From: Rubrivivax sp. A210
Lineage (GTDB): Bacteria > Pseudomonadota > Gammaproteobacteria > Burkholderiales > Burkholderiaceae_C
Assembly: GCF_904426505.1 (NCBI RefSeq)
Contig: NZ_CAJGBN010000001.1
Location: 248,001-312,000 of the forward strand
Length of the DNA: 64,000 bases
Direction of reading: 5' to 3'
Shown here one piece after another: positions 12,075 through 21,756 of the stretch. A program made the position numbers and the translations under genes. Below the pieces are notes generated by a model. That model was not told the origin of the DNA. It did not search any database and saw only the letters and a list, made by a program, of their open reading frames with translations. Positions within the stretch are counted from its first letter, which is position 1. Each line of letters opens with the position of its first letter.

Positions 12075-13805
12075 ATGCCCACCGTGGGACACCGCCATCT
12101 GGACGCCGAACACTCCGAGTTCCGCGTCTACGCACCCGGCAAGAACAGCCTGGCCGTCGTGCTGCAGGCCGACGGCTCGCGCCACCCGCTTACGGCCGCC
12201 GCCGACGGCTGGTGGACCGGCCGCCTGCCGCGCCTGCTCGCCGGCACGCTCTACCGCATTGCGGTGGACGGCCGAGCCCTGCCAGACCCGGCCTCGCGCT
12301 ACCAGCCCAAGGGCGTACACGGGCCTTCGATGGTGGTGGAGGTCGAGCCCGCCCACAGCCCCGGCTGGACCGGCGTGGCCATGGCCGACGCCATCATCTA
12401 TGAGCTTCACCTGGGCACCTTCACGGCCGAGGGCACGCTGGCCGCGGCCCAGGCCCGCCTGCCCTATCTGCGTGACCTGGGCATCAACGTCGTCGAACTC
12501 CTGCCCATCGCGGCCTTTCCGGGCGAGCGCAACTGGGGCTACGACGGCACCTACCTGTTCGCGCTGCATGCCGGCTACGGCAGCTGGGCCGATCTCAAGG
12601 CCTTCATCGAGGCCGCCCACGAGCAGGGCCTGGCCGTGGTGCTGGACGTGGTCTACAACCATTTCGGCCCCGAGGGCAACTACGCCGGCGCCTTTGCCCC
12701 CTACACCAAGGCCGCGGCCACGCCCTGGGGCGCGGCGATCAACTTCGACGACGCCTGGAACCACGGTGTGCGCGAGTTCTTCCTCGAGAACCTGCGCTTC
12801 TGGCTCGAGGACGTCGGCTTCGACGGCCTGCGCATGGACGCGGTGTCGCTGATCTTCGACAACATGCCGGTGCACATCCTGCGCGAGTTCACCGACCTGG
12901 CGCGCGAGATCGCCCGCCGCCAGGAGCGCGAGATCATCACCATCGCCGAGCACCTGCGCAACAACCGCCACGTCACGGCCGACCCGGGCTTCAACTACCA
13001 CGCGCAGTGGAACGACGACCTCAACCACGCCCTCTACGCCCATCTCACCGGCGAGACGGCGCGCCACTACGCCAACTTCGGGCGCTTCGACGACGTGGTG
13101 AAGGCGCTGCAATCGGGCTTCGTGCTCGACGGCACGCGGCTGTGCCACCACTACCACTACTTCCTGGGCACCGACGGGCGCCAGACCCAGGCCAGCGAGC
13201 ATGTGGTGCACATCCAGGACCATGACCAGGTCGGCAACCGGCCGCTGGGCGACCGCATGATCGCCACCCACGGCCGCGACAAGGCACTGCTGGGCATCAC
13301 CGCGGTGATGGCCAGCCCCTTCGTGCCCATGCTCTTCATGGGCGAGGAGTACGGCGAGACCGCGCCCTTCCTGTTCTTCGAGGACTTCTCCGACCCGGCC
13401 ATCGTCGAAGGCTGCCGCGAGGGCCGCAAGGCCGATGTCGGCGGCCGGGTCGTGCCGCCCGACCCGCACGCGCGCAGCAGTTTCGTGGCCTCCAAGCTCA
13501 ACTGGGCGCTGGCGGACAGCACAGGCGGCGCCGGCGTGCTCGACTACTACCGGCAGCTGATCGCGCTCAAGCGCAGCGGCTCCCTGGGGCCGCGCGACAT
13601 GGCGGCGGTGAGGGTGCGCGGCGACGAAGCCAGCGGCCTCATCACCGTCGAGGCCCCGCGCACGCTGACCCTGATGAACTTCTCGGACCAGTCGTTGGAA
13701 TGCCCTCTGCCACCGGGCTGGGTCCCCCAACTCTCCAGCGCCAGCGGTGCCACCAGCAACCGCCAGTTGCCGCCTTACACGGCCCTGATCTGCCGCCGCG
13801 CCTGA
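12075..13805 (+). CDS. treZ: Malto-oligosyltrehalose trehalohydrolase
   Basis: 576 residues from the ATG at 12075. An N-terminal CBM48-like domain carries the TreZ hallmark DPASRYQPKGVHGPS near residue 75. The GH13 barrel follows with VVYNHFGPEGN, nucleophile GLRMDAV, acid/base Glu in TIAEHLRNN and QDHDQVGNRPLGDR, the last being highly typical of TreZ. It releases trehalose from maltooligosyl trehalose in the cytoplasm. The normal partner TreY, which makes the substrate, is not in this window and may be encoded elsewhere. It is the last enzyme gene of the plus-strand glucan operon. Confidence 0.93.
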   Translation: MPTVGHRHLDAEHSEFRVYAPGKNSLAVVLQADGSRHPLTAAADGWWTGRLPRLLAGTLYRIAVDGRALPDPASRYQPKGVHGPSMVVEVEPAHSPGWTGVAMADAIIYELHLGTFTAEGTLAAAQARLPYLRDLGINVVELLPIAAFPGERNWGYDGTYLFALHAGYGSWADLKAFIEAAHEQGLAVVLDVVYNHFGPEGNYAGAFAPYTKAAATPWGAAINFDDAWNHGVREFFLENLRFWLEDVGFDGLRMDAVSLIFDNMPVHILREFTDLAREIARRQEREIITIAEHLRNNRHVTADPGFNYHAQWNDDLNHALYAHLTGETARHYANFGRFDDVVKALQSGFVLDGTRLCHHYHYFLGTDGRQTQASEHVVHIQDHDQVGNRPLGDRMIATHGRDKALLGITAVMASPFVPMLFMGEEYGETAPFLFFEDFSDPAIVEGCREGRKADVGGRVVPPDPHARSSFVASKLNWALADSTGGAGVLDYYRQLIALKRSGSLGPRDMAAVRVRGDEASGLITVEAPRTLTLMNFSDQSLECPLPPGWVPQLSSASGATSNRQLPPYTALICRRA

Positions 13806-13809
13806 CGGA

Positions 13810-13823
13810 GCCAAGCGCTTTGG
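13810..13823. promoter_or_regulatory. Putative LacI-family operator just after treZ
   Basis: GCCAAGCGCTTTGG is centred on CG and matches the right half of the operator pattern seen at 24832-24866 perfectly. It is 5 bases after the treZ stop and its centre is 120 bases upstream of the centre of another copy at 13930-13943. The pair could act together on the promoter of the 87-aa gene. Inference from pattern only. Confidence 0.4.
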
Positions 13824-13913
13824 GCCGGAGCGCCGAGCCGGAATCTGTGGCAATACGGCAACGTACCAATTGGTTAATTTCAGACTCTGACAGCTAGAGC
13901 ATGGGGTTTACCC

Positions 13914-13943
13914 TATACTGCACTGCAACACGAACCGCTTTGG
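13914..13943 (+). promoter_or_regulatory. Putative promoter -10 box with overlapping LacI-type operator for the 87-aa gene
   Basis: TATACT at 13914-13919 is a good -10 hexamer in an AT-richer patch unusual for this DNA. A -35 is weak (CTGACA at 13887 is too far, with 21 bases between). An operator-like sequence ACGAACCGCTTTGG at 13930-13943 sits about 10 bases downstream of the -10, the position of a repressor blocking transcription start. The gene begins at 13974. Confidence 0.4.
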
Positions 13944-13973
13944 CCTCGTGTATGCAGAGAAGGAGTCATCACC

Positions 13974-14237
13974 ATGACGAACCAACAAGCCCTCCCGTTC
14001 GAACGCCCCGTGCGCACCGCCAGCATCCACCCGTCGGTGGCCCTGGCCGCCATTGGTGCCGCCACCCTGGGGCTCATCCGCAAGCTGGACAACTGGCTGT
14101 TCGCTTCGCCGCTGGACACGCCGAGCAATGCCGCCGAGCTCGTGGCCCTGGCGGACCGCCTGGAAGAGTCGCAGCCCAGCTATGCCGCCGACCTGCGCGC
14201 CGCAGCGCTGCGCGCCCAAGGCCTCGACACGCAATAA
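13974..14237 (+). CDS. Small protein of unknown function, 87 aa
   Basis: I do not recognise a family. The start is supported by AGAAGGAG about 9 bases before the ATG. Residues 20-45 are hydrophobic with a helical look (SVALAAIGAATLGLIRKLDNWLF), possibly a single weak membrane or amphipathic helix. Residues 53-83 are Ala/Leu/Glu-rich and probably form a helical pair. No Cys is present. It has its own apparent promoter with a LacI-type operator and ends 66 bases from the convergent glgC stop, so it seems to belong to the glucan regulon as a separate transcript. A role in glycogen metabolism would be a guess. Confidence 0.75.
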   Translation: MTNQQALPFERPVRTASIHPSVALAAIGAATLGLIRKLDNWLFASPLDTPSNAAELVALADRLEESQPSYAADLRAAALRAQGLDTQ

Positions 14238-14271
14238 GCCCCCAGAGCGACCCGGGCCGCAGGCACACGGA

Positions 14272-14291
14272 GGCAGTCTCCAGGGACTGCC
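14272..14291. terminator. Possible hairpin between convergent genes
   Basis: GGCAGTC and GACTGCC form a 7-bp stem with a 6-base loop in the 66-base gap between the 87-aa gene (plus) and glgC (minus). There is no T tract, so it is only a weak terminator candidate. Confidence 0.25.
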
Positions 14292-14303
14292 CCGTGACCG
14301 GGC

Positions 14304-15569
14304 TCAGGCCGAGATGTTGTCGATCATCGGCTGGGTGATCAGGCAAACGCCCTTGTCGGTGCGGCGGAAGCGGCTGGCATCCAGCGCCGGGTCTTCGCCC
14401 ACCACCAGGCCCTCCGGTATGACCACCCCGCGGTCTATCACCACACGCTTCAGGCGCGCGTTCCGGCCCACCGTCACATAGGGCAGGATCACCGCTTCGT
14501 CGATGGTGGAATAGGAATTGGCGCGCACGCCGGTGAAGAGCAGCGAACGCCGCAGCTCGGTGCCCGAGACGATGCAACCACCCGAGACCAGCGAGCTGAT
14601 GGCGTGGCCGCGACGGCCGTCCTCGTCGTGGACGAACTTGGCCGGCGCCGTGAGTTCGCTGTAGGTCCAGATGGGCCAGTCGGTGTCGTAGATGTCCAGC
14701 GCCGGCATGATGGCCGTGAGGTCGATATTGGCCTCCCAGTAGGCGTCGACCGTGCCGACATCGCGCCAGTAGGCCTCGGATTCGTGGGCCGAGCGCACGC
14801 AGCTGGCGCTGAAGCGGTGGGCCACGGCCTTGCCGCTCTTCACCACATGCGGAATCAGGTCCTTGCCGAAATCGTGGTCGGAGCTGGGGTTGGCCGCGTC
14901 GGCCTTGAGCAGGTCGAACAGAAACTTGGTGTCGAAGACATAGATGCCCATCGAGGCCAGCGCCATGTCGGGCCGGTCGGGGATGCCCGGGGGATCGGCC
15001 GGCTTCTCGATGAAGCTCTTGATGGTGTCGTGCTCGTCAACGTGCATGACGCCGAAGCCGGTGGCCTCCATGCGCGGCACCTCCAGGCAGCCCAGCGTGA
15101 CATCGGCGCCGCTGTCCACATGCTGCTGCAGCATGACCTCGTAGTCCATCTTGTAGATGTGGTCGCCGGCCAGCACCACGATGTAGCGCGGCGAATAGCT
15201 CTCGACGATGTCGATGTTCTGGAACACGGCGTCGGCCGTGCCACGGTACCAGGCGTCCTCGGACACGCGCTGGCTGGCCGGCAGGATGTCGAAGCTCTCG
15301 TTGCGCTCGGCGCGCAGAAAGCTCCAGCCGCGCGTGAGGTGGCGGATCAGGCTGTGCGCCTTGTACTGCGTGGCCACGCCGATGCGGCGGATGCCGGAAT
15401 TGAGCGCGTTGGACAGCGCGAAATCGATGATGCGCGTCTTGCCGCCGAAAAAGACGCCGGGCTTGGCGCGCCGGTCGGTCAGCTCCATCAAACGGCTGCC
15501 GCGGCCGCCGGCCAGCACGAAGGCCATGGCGTCGCGCGCCAGGCGTGAGGATTTCTGGTTGGCGCTCAT
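14304..15569 (-). CDS. glgC: Glucose-1-phosphate adenylyltransferase
   Basis: 421 residues, standard for bacterial ADP-glucose pyrophosphorylase. The N-terminal nucleotide-binding loop [13 protein letters not shown] with the following [11 protein letters not shown] is intact, and the conserved [17 protein letters not shown] and [12 protein letters not shown] segments follow. The C-terminal left-handed beta-helix region is present. It makes ADP-glucose from glucose 1-phosphate and ATP, the committed step of glycogen synthesis. The ATG follows AGGAGA on the minus strand. It is the last gene after the agl ABC genes, 75 bases beyond aglK, so it is probably cotranscribed with alpha-glucoside uptake. 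No glgA appears in the window. Confidence 0.95.
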   Translation of the reverse strand: MSANQKSSRLARDAMAFVLAGGRGSRLMELTDRRAKPGVFFGGKTRIIDFALSNALNSGIRRIGVATQYKAHSLIRHLTRGWSFLRAERNESFDILPASQRVSEDAWYRGTADAVFQNIDIVESYSPRYIVVLAGDHIYKMDYEVMLQQHVDSGADVTLGCLEVPRMEATGFGVMHVDEHDTIKSFIEKPADPPGIPDRPDMALASMGIYVFDTKFLFDLLKADAANPSSDHDFGKDLIPHVVKSGKAVAHRFSASCVRSAHESEAYWRDVGTVDAYWEANIDLTAIMPALDIYDTDWPIWTYSELTAPAKFVHDEDGRRGHAISSLVSGGCIVSGTELRRSLLFTGVRANSYSTIDEAVILPYVTVGRNARLKRVVIDRGVVIPEGLVVGEDPALDASRFRRTDKGVCLITQPMIDNISA

Positions 15570-15644
15570 GGCGTCTCCTGGTGCGGGCGGTCTGGGCGGT
15601 CTGGGCGAAAAGGCCCGGGCGTGGACGAAAAAGCGGGCCGGCGC

Positions 15645-16781
<1,137 letters not shown>

Positions 16782-16816
16782 GGCTCGCTCTTGGGGTGTG
16801 GGGGTGGCGTGTGGGG

Positions 16817-18460
16817 TCAGGCCAGGCGCGCGTGGAGCACGCCCCAGGCGTCGAAGTCGAGGCGGCCGTCGACCACCCGGCCCCCGCTGGCGCCGCTGCC
16901 CTCGAGCGGTGTCAGCGCACCGGGTGCGGCCAGCGTGGCCGGGCCATCGCTGAAGTTGAAGGCGCACAGCAGGCGCTGCCCCTGGTGGCTGCGCACGAAG
17001 GCCAGCACCTGGGGATGGCGGGGCAGCAGTTCCATCTCGCCATGCACGAGGGCCGGCTGGGTGCGGCGCCAGGCCAGCAACTGGCGGTAGAAGTTCAGCA
17101 GCGATTGCGGATCGCCCTCCTGGCGGTCAACGGCCAGAGCTCGCTGGCTCTCGGCCACCGGCAGCCAGGGCCGCGCACCGTGGGCCGTGCCGCCGAAGCC
17201 GAGGTCGGGCGGCCCGGCCTCCCAGGGCATGGGCGTGCGGCAGCCGTCGCGGCCCTTGAACTCGGGCCACATCGTGATGCCGTAGGGATCCTGCAAATCC
17301 TCGAAGGCGATCTCGGCCTCGGGCAGGCCCAGTTCGTCGCCCTGGTAGATGCACAGCGAGCCGCGCAGGCTGGCCTGCAGCGCGGCGGCGGCCCTGAGCA
17401 AGGCAGGCAGGGCCGCCGGCGCCGCCACTCCACTCCAGCGCGTGGCCACGCGCGTGATGTCGTGGTTGCTGATCGCCCAGCAGGGCCAGCCGCTGCCCGC
17501 GACCTCGGCAAAGCGCGCGAACACGCGGTGCAGGAAGGGCGCGTCGTGAGCCGTGCCCAGCAGGTCGAAGCAGTAGGCCATGTGCAACTTGTCGCCACCG
17601 CTGGTGTACTCGGCCACGCGCGCCAGGCCGTCGTCGTCGCCGATCTCGCCCACCATGGTGGTGTCGGGGTAGGCGTCGACCAGCGCCCGCAGGCGCTGCA
17701 GGAAGGCCAGGTTCTCGGGCTGGCTCTTGTCGTGGCGGTGCCACTGCCAGCCATAGGGGTTGGCTGCGGGCACGGCGGGGTCGCTGCCGTCGGGCGCGCC
17801 GCGCGCCGGGTTGTCGCGCAGCAGGCGGTCATGGAAATAGAAGTTGACGACATCGAGCCGGTAGCCGTCGACGCCGAAATCGAGCCAAAACTTCACGCAG
17901 TCCAGCACCGCCTGCTGCACCTCGGGGTGGTGGAAGTTGAGGTCGGGCTGGCTGGTGAGGAAGTTGTGCAGGTAGTACTGCCTGCGCCGCGTGTCCCACT
18001 GCCAGGCGCTGCCGCCGAAGATGGACAACCAGTTGTTGGGCGGCGTGCCGTCGTCCCTGGCATCGGCCCAGACATACCAGTCGGCGCGCGCATTGCTGCG
18101 GCTGGCGCGGCTCTCGACGAACCAGGGGTGCTGGTCGGAGGTGTGCGAATAGACCTGGTCGACCATCACTTTCAGGCCGAGCGCGTGGGCGCGGTCGACG
18201 AGGGTGCGGAAATCGGCCAGGGTGCCGAACATCGGGTCGACATCGCGGTAGTCGCTGATGTCGTAGCCGAAGTCCTTCATCGGGCTCTTGAAGAAGGGCG
18301 AGAGCCAGATCGCGTCGGCGCCCAGGCGCGCCACATGCTCGAGCCGCCGCGTGATGCCCGGCAGGTCGCCGATGCCGTCGCCATTGCTGTCCTGGAAGCT
18401 GCGCGGGTAGATCTGGTAGATGACGCCGCCGCGCCACCAGCCGTTGTTGGCTGCCTTCAT
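16817..18460 (-). CDS. aglA: Alpha-glucosidase (GH13, oligo-glucosidase type)
   Basis: 547 residues, no signal peptide, starting MKAANNGWWRGGVIYQIYPR, the classic N-terminus of oligo-1,6-glucosidase/alpha-glucosidase members of GH13. Region I is MVDQVYSHTS, the nucleophile is in GYRLDVVNF, the acid/base Glu in MVGEIGDDDG, and the third carboxylate in SNHDITRVATRW. It hydrolyses imported alpha-glucosides in the cytoplasm to glucose. It begins 7 bases after the aglG stop and precedes aglK by 35 bases. Whether it prefers sucrose, maltose, isomaltose or trehalulose cannot be told from sequence alone. Confidence 0.93.
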   Translation of the reverse strand: MKAANNGWWRGGVIYQIYPRSFQDSNGDGIGDLPGITRRLEHVARLGADAIWLSPFFKSPMKDFGYDISDYRDVDPMFGTLADFRTLVDRAHALGLKVMVDQVYSHTSDQHPWFVESRASRSNARADWYVWADARDDGTPPNNWLSIFGGSAWQWDTRRRQYYLHNFLTSQPDLNFHHPEVQQAVLDCVKFWLDFGVDGYRLDVVNFYFHDRLLRDNPARGAPDGSDPAVPAANPYGWQWHRHDKSQPENLAFLQRLRALVDAYPDTTMVGEIGDDDGLARVAEYTSGGDKLHMAYCFDLLGTAHDAPFLHRVFARFAEVAGSGWPCWAISNHDITRVATRWSGVAAPAALPALLRAAAALQASLRGSLCIYQGDELGLPEAEIAFEDLQDPYGITMWPEFKGRDGCRTPMPWEAGPPDLGFGGTAHGARPWLPVAESQRALAVDRQEGDPQSLLNFYRQLLAWRRTQPALVHGEMELLPRHPQVLAFVRSHQGQRLLCAFNFSDGPATLAAPGALTPLEGSGASGGRVVDGRLDFDAWGVLHARLA

Positions 18461-18467
18461 GGCGACA

Positions 18468-19307
18468 TCAACCCTTGACAGCGCCGGCCGTCAGGCCCGA
18501 GACGATCTTGCGCTGGAACAGCAGCACCAGGATCACCAGCGGCACCGTCACGATCACCGAGGCAGCCATGATGCTGCCCCAGGGCACCTCGAAAGCGGTG
18601 GCGCCGGTGATGAGCGAGATGCTCACCGGCACCGTGCGCTCGGTGTCCTCGTTGACGAAGGTCAGCGCAAACAGGAACTCGTTCCAGGCGCCGATGAAGG
18701 CGAGCAAGCCGGTGGACACCAGGGCCGGCCACAGCAGCGGCATGAAGACCTGGAAGATGATGCGTATGGGGCCGCAGCCGTCCATGATGGCGGCCTCTTC
18801 CAGCTCCTTGGGCAGGCCGCGCATGAAGGTGGTGAGCACCCAGACCGTGAAGGGCAGCGTGAAGATCGTGTAGGGCACGACGAGGCCGATGGCGCGGTTG
18901 TAGAGGCCGATGGCCTGCATCAGCTCGAACATGCCCGACAGCACCGCCACCTGCGGGAACATCGACACCGCCAGGATCAGCAGCAGCAGCGTGGCCTTGC
19001 CCTTGAACTGGATGCGGCCCAGCGCATAAGACGCGGTGATGGCCATCAAGAGCGCCACCGTCACCGTCACCGTCGACACCATCACCGAATTGAGCAGGTG
19101 GCGCCCGAAGGGCTGGCGGCCCTCGAACAACTGCACGTAGTTGCGGATGGTCGGTTCCTTGGGCAGCAGCGAGGTGTCGAAGAGCGCAGTGCCGGTCTTG
19201 AACGAGGTCGCCACCGTGTACAGGAAGGGGTAGACCGAGATCACGACCACGAGGGCCGCGAGCGCGTACAGCACGATGCTGCCGAGGAGGGGGCGCTGGT
19301 CATTCAA
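18468..19307 (-). CDS. aglG: Alpha-glucoside ABC transporter permease, MalG type
   Basis: 279 residues with about six membrane helices and the EAA loop motif (EEAAIMDGCGPIRIIF) that contacts the ATPase. The best start is TTG at 19307: it has GGAGGAA at ideal distance and forms a TTGA overlap with the aglF stop, whereas the nearby ATG is out of frame. It forms the inner-membrane channel with AglF. Position is third in the agl operon. Confidence 0.9.
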   Translation of the reverse strand: MNDQRPLLGSIVLYALAALVVVISVYPFLYTVATSFKTGTALFDTSLLPKEPTIRNYVQLFEGRQPFGRHLLNSVMVSTVTVTVALLMAITASYALGRIQFKGKATLLLLILAVSMFPQVAVLSGMFELMQAIGLYNRAIGLVVPYTIFTLPFTVWVLTTFMRGLPKELEEAAIMDGCGPIRIIFQVFMPLLWPALVSTGLLAFIGAWNEFLFALTFVNEDTERTVPVSISLITGATAFEVPWGSIMAASVIVTVPLVILVLLFQRKIVSGLTAGAVKG

Positions 19308-20218
19308 TTCGATTCCTCCGACAGCTTGACCCGCGCCGCGCGCATGAAGAGCACGGCCGAGATGAAGATGATCAGCGTCAGCGAGGTCGAGGCCGCCGAG
19401 CCGAAGCCGAGGTTGCCGTTGTCGACCATCTCGCGGCGCACGAAGCCCGACATGCTGATGGTGCTGCCGCTGTTGGAGGTGAGCACGAAGATGAGGTCGA
19501 AGATGCGCAGCGCGTCGAGCAGGCGGAAGATCACCGCCACCATCAGCGCGTGCTTGATCAGCGGCAGCGTGACCTTAAAGAACACGCGCAGCGGGTGTAC
19601 GCCATCGACGCGCGCCGCCTCGTAGCAATCTTTCGGCAGGGTCTGCAGCGCGGCCAGGATGAGCAAGGCCATGAAGGGCGTGGTCTTCCAGACGTCGACG
19701 GCCACCACCGTCCACAGCGCATAGGCGGGGTCGGCGGTCCAGGCGATCTTCTGCGCGATCAAGCCCCAGTCGACCAGGATCTGGTTGATGAGGCCGAACT
19801 GGTCGTGCAGCATCCAGCCCCACATCTTGGCCGAGACGATGGTCGGGATGGCCCACGGCACGAGCACCGCGGTACGCACCAGCATGCGGCCCTTGAACTC
19901 CTGGTTCAGCAGCATCGCCACGCCCAGGCCGGCCAGCGTCTCCAGGATCACCGAGACGATGGAGAACTTGAAGGTGTTGGCGATGGCCGTGCCCCAATCG
20001 CTGGCCCAGAAGCCGTCGGTGTAGTTGGGGTTGAAGAAAAGCCCGTACTCGCCGATGAAATTGCCCAGCCCGACGAAGCGGCTGGCCGACATGTCGTTGA
20101 TGTTGGTCTCGGTCAGGCTGAACCAGATCGAGCGGGCCAGCGGCCAGCCCGCGACCAGCGCCATCAGGGCCAGCATGGGGACGAGAAAAGTCCAGGCGGT
20201 GCGCGTGCGGTCGTTCAT
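19304..20218 (-). CDS. aglF: Alpha-glucoside ABC transporter permease, MalF type
   Basis: 304 residues from the ATG at 20218 (MNDRTRTAWTFLVPML); the frame continues upstream, but the added residues are Pro/Ala-rich and have no membrane character. There are six likely membrane helices and the EAA loop YEAARVDGVHPLRVFFK. It pairs with AglG in the inner membrane. It lies 75 bases after the binding-protein gene and overlaps aglG. Confidence 0.9.
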   Translation of the reverse strand: MNDRTRTAWTFLVPMLALMALVAGWPLARSIWFSLTETNINDMSASRFVGLGNFIGEYGLFFNPNYTDGFWASDWGTAIANTFKFSIVSVILETLAGLGVAMLLNQEFKGRMLVRTAVLVPWAIPTIVSAKMWGWMLHDQFGLINQILVDWGLIAQKIAWTADPAYALWTVVAVDVWKTTPFMALLILAALQTLPKDCYEAARVDGVHPLRVFFKVTLPLIKHALMVAVIFRLLDALRIFDLIFVLTSNSGSTISMSGFVRREMVDNGNLGFGSAASTSLTLIIFISAVLFMRAARVKLSEESN

Positions 20219-20293
20219 GGCGTCCTCGGGCAGGGCTGAGGGGGCGACGGCGGCTCCTCCCGGAGCCGGCACGCCGCCGCGCGGATCAGGCGA

Positions 20294-21553
20294 TCACCAC
20301 TTGTCGCGCTTGACCTGCTTGAGCTTGCCTTCGAGCCGCTTGACGGCGTCGGTGCCATTGCTCTTCTTCTCGAGCACGTCGTGCGCGGCGTCCCAGAAGG
20401 CGCGGCTGACCTCGGGGTACTTCAGGCCGGTGACGGTGGCCGGGCGCGCCACGGCGCCGGTGAAGACGTCGAGCAGCTGACCCATGAAGGGGTTGGCCGC
20501 CAGCACTTCCTTGTCCTTGTAGAGGTCGGGAATGGTCGGGTTGTAGGAGCCGCCGATGGCGCGCTTCTTCTGGATGTCGGCGCCGGCCATGAACATCACC
20601 AGATCGGCCGCCGCATCGACGTTCTTGGAGTACTTGGACACCGCCAGCTGCCAGCCGCCCAGGGTGGCGGCCTTGCCGCCGCTGCCGGCCGGCAGCGGGG
20701 CCACGCCGACCTTGCCCTTGATGGGGCTGTCGGCGGCCTGGCTCAAGGCCCAGGCATAGGGCCAGTTGCGCATGAACAGCGCCTTGCCGTTCTGGAACAC
20801 GCCGCGCGCATCTTCCTCGCCGTAGTTGAGCACGCCGCTGGGAGCGATGGTGCCGATCCAGGCCGCCGCCGTGTCCAGCGCCTTGGCGGCATTGGGGTTG
20901 TTGATGGTGATGTTGCCCGCCTTGTCGACGATGGTGCCGCCGCCGAAGCTGGCCACCCATTCCACCGCATCGCAAGTCAGGCCTTCATAGGCCTTGGCCT
21001 GGAAGACGAAGCCCTGGAAGTCGGCGTTGCCGGCGGCGCGCTCGGCGTCCATCACCTTCTTGGCGGCGGCCGAGAGCTGGTCCCAGGTCTCGGGCGCCTT
21101 CAGGCCGTGCTTGTCGAGCAGATCCTTGCGGTAGAACAGCAGGCCGGCATCGGTGAACCAGGGCATGCCCAGCAGCTTGCCGTCGACGGTGTTGTTGGCC
21201 ACGATGGCCGGGAAGTGCTTGCCCTCGGCGCCCTTGCTGTACTTCTTGAGGTCGACCAGGTGGTCCTTGATGACGCCGGGCCAGACGACGTCGATCATGA
21301 TGACGTCGATGTCGGCCGACTTGGCGGCGAACTGCTGGCGCAGCAGGGCCAGGTTGTCGGTGGTGCTGGCCGGCGGCGAGTACATCTTCACCGTGTGGCC
21401 GTTCTTCTTGCCCCACTCTTCGGCGAACTTGCCGCAGAACTCGACGTCGGCGGCATTGGAGCCGCAGGAGATCGTCAGGGTGGCGGCCTGGGCGCCGGCG
21501 AATCCGGCTGCCAGCAGCGCAGCGGCGGCAATTCGGGTGAGGTTCTTGGTCAT
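20294..21553 (-). CDS. aglE: Alpha-glucoside ABC transporter substrate-binding protein
   Basis: 419 residues from the ATG at 21553, which is preceded by CCGGAGA. A Sec signal peptide (MTKNLTRIAAAALLAAGFAGAQA, core residues 8-22) ends near residue 23 before ATLTISCG. The mature part is a family 1 extracellular solute-binding protein with the two-lobe pattern of maltose-type binders, and it carries two early cysteines (SCGSNAADVEFCG) that could form a disulphide in the periplasm. It captures alpha-glucosides for AglFGK. It is the first structural gene after the operator-bearing gap at 21554-21756. Confidence 0.92.
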   Translation of the reverse strand: MTKNLTRIAAAALLAAGFAGAQAATLTISCGSNAADVEFCGKFAEEWGKKNGHTVKMYSPPASTTDNLALLRQQFAAKSADIDVIMIDVVWPGVIKDHLVDLKKYSKGAEGKHFPAIVANNTVDGKLLGMPWFTDAGLLFYRKDLLDKHGLKAPETWDQLSAAAKKVMDAERAAGNADFQGFVFQAKAYEGLTCDAVEWVASFGGGTIVDKAGNITINNPNAAKALDTAAAWIGTIAPSGVLNYGEEDARGVFQNGKALFMRNWPYAWALSQAADSPIKGKVGVAPLPAGSGGKAATLGGWQLAVSKYSKNVDAAADLVMFMAGADIQKKRAIGGSYNPTIPDLYKDKEVLAANPFMGQLLDVFTGAVARPATVTGLKYPEVSRAFWDAAHDVLEKKSNGTDAVKRLEGKLKQVKRDKW

Positions 21554-21657
21554 CGGGGGTGTCTCCGGAAATGGGGGCTGACAAGGGGCGGCCTGCGGCT
21601 GGCGCGGCGCCTGGGAAGGCCGGATACGGCCGCTCTCTGCGCCCCGGGGCCAAAAAT

Positions 21658-21692
21658 CAAAAGCGGTTTGGATCGTATCCAAACCGCTTTTG
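21658..21692. promoter_or_regulatory. Double LacI-type operator upstream of aglE
   Basis: A perfect 16-bp inverted repeat (arm CAAAAGCGGTTTGGAT, 3-base spacer CGT) spans 35 bases. It can be read as two 14-base LacI-type operators, CAAAAGCGGTTTGG and CCAAACCGCTTTTG, with centres 21 bases apart, i.e. two DNA turns. It lies between the LacI-type regulator gene and aglE, 105 bases before the aglE start. Likely operator for the adjacent regulator; no T tract follows, so a terminator is less likely. Confidence 0.75.
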
Positions 21693-21756
21693 AAATCGAT
21701 ACGGTATTTACCCCTGTGGGCTTGCCGGAGCTTGCCCGGAGCCCGCGCGGCGGCCC

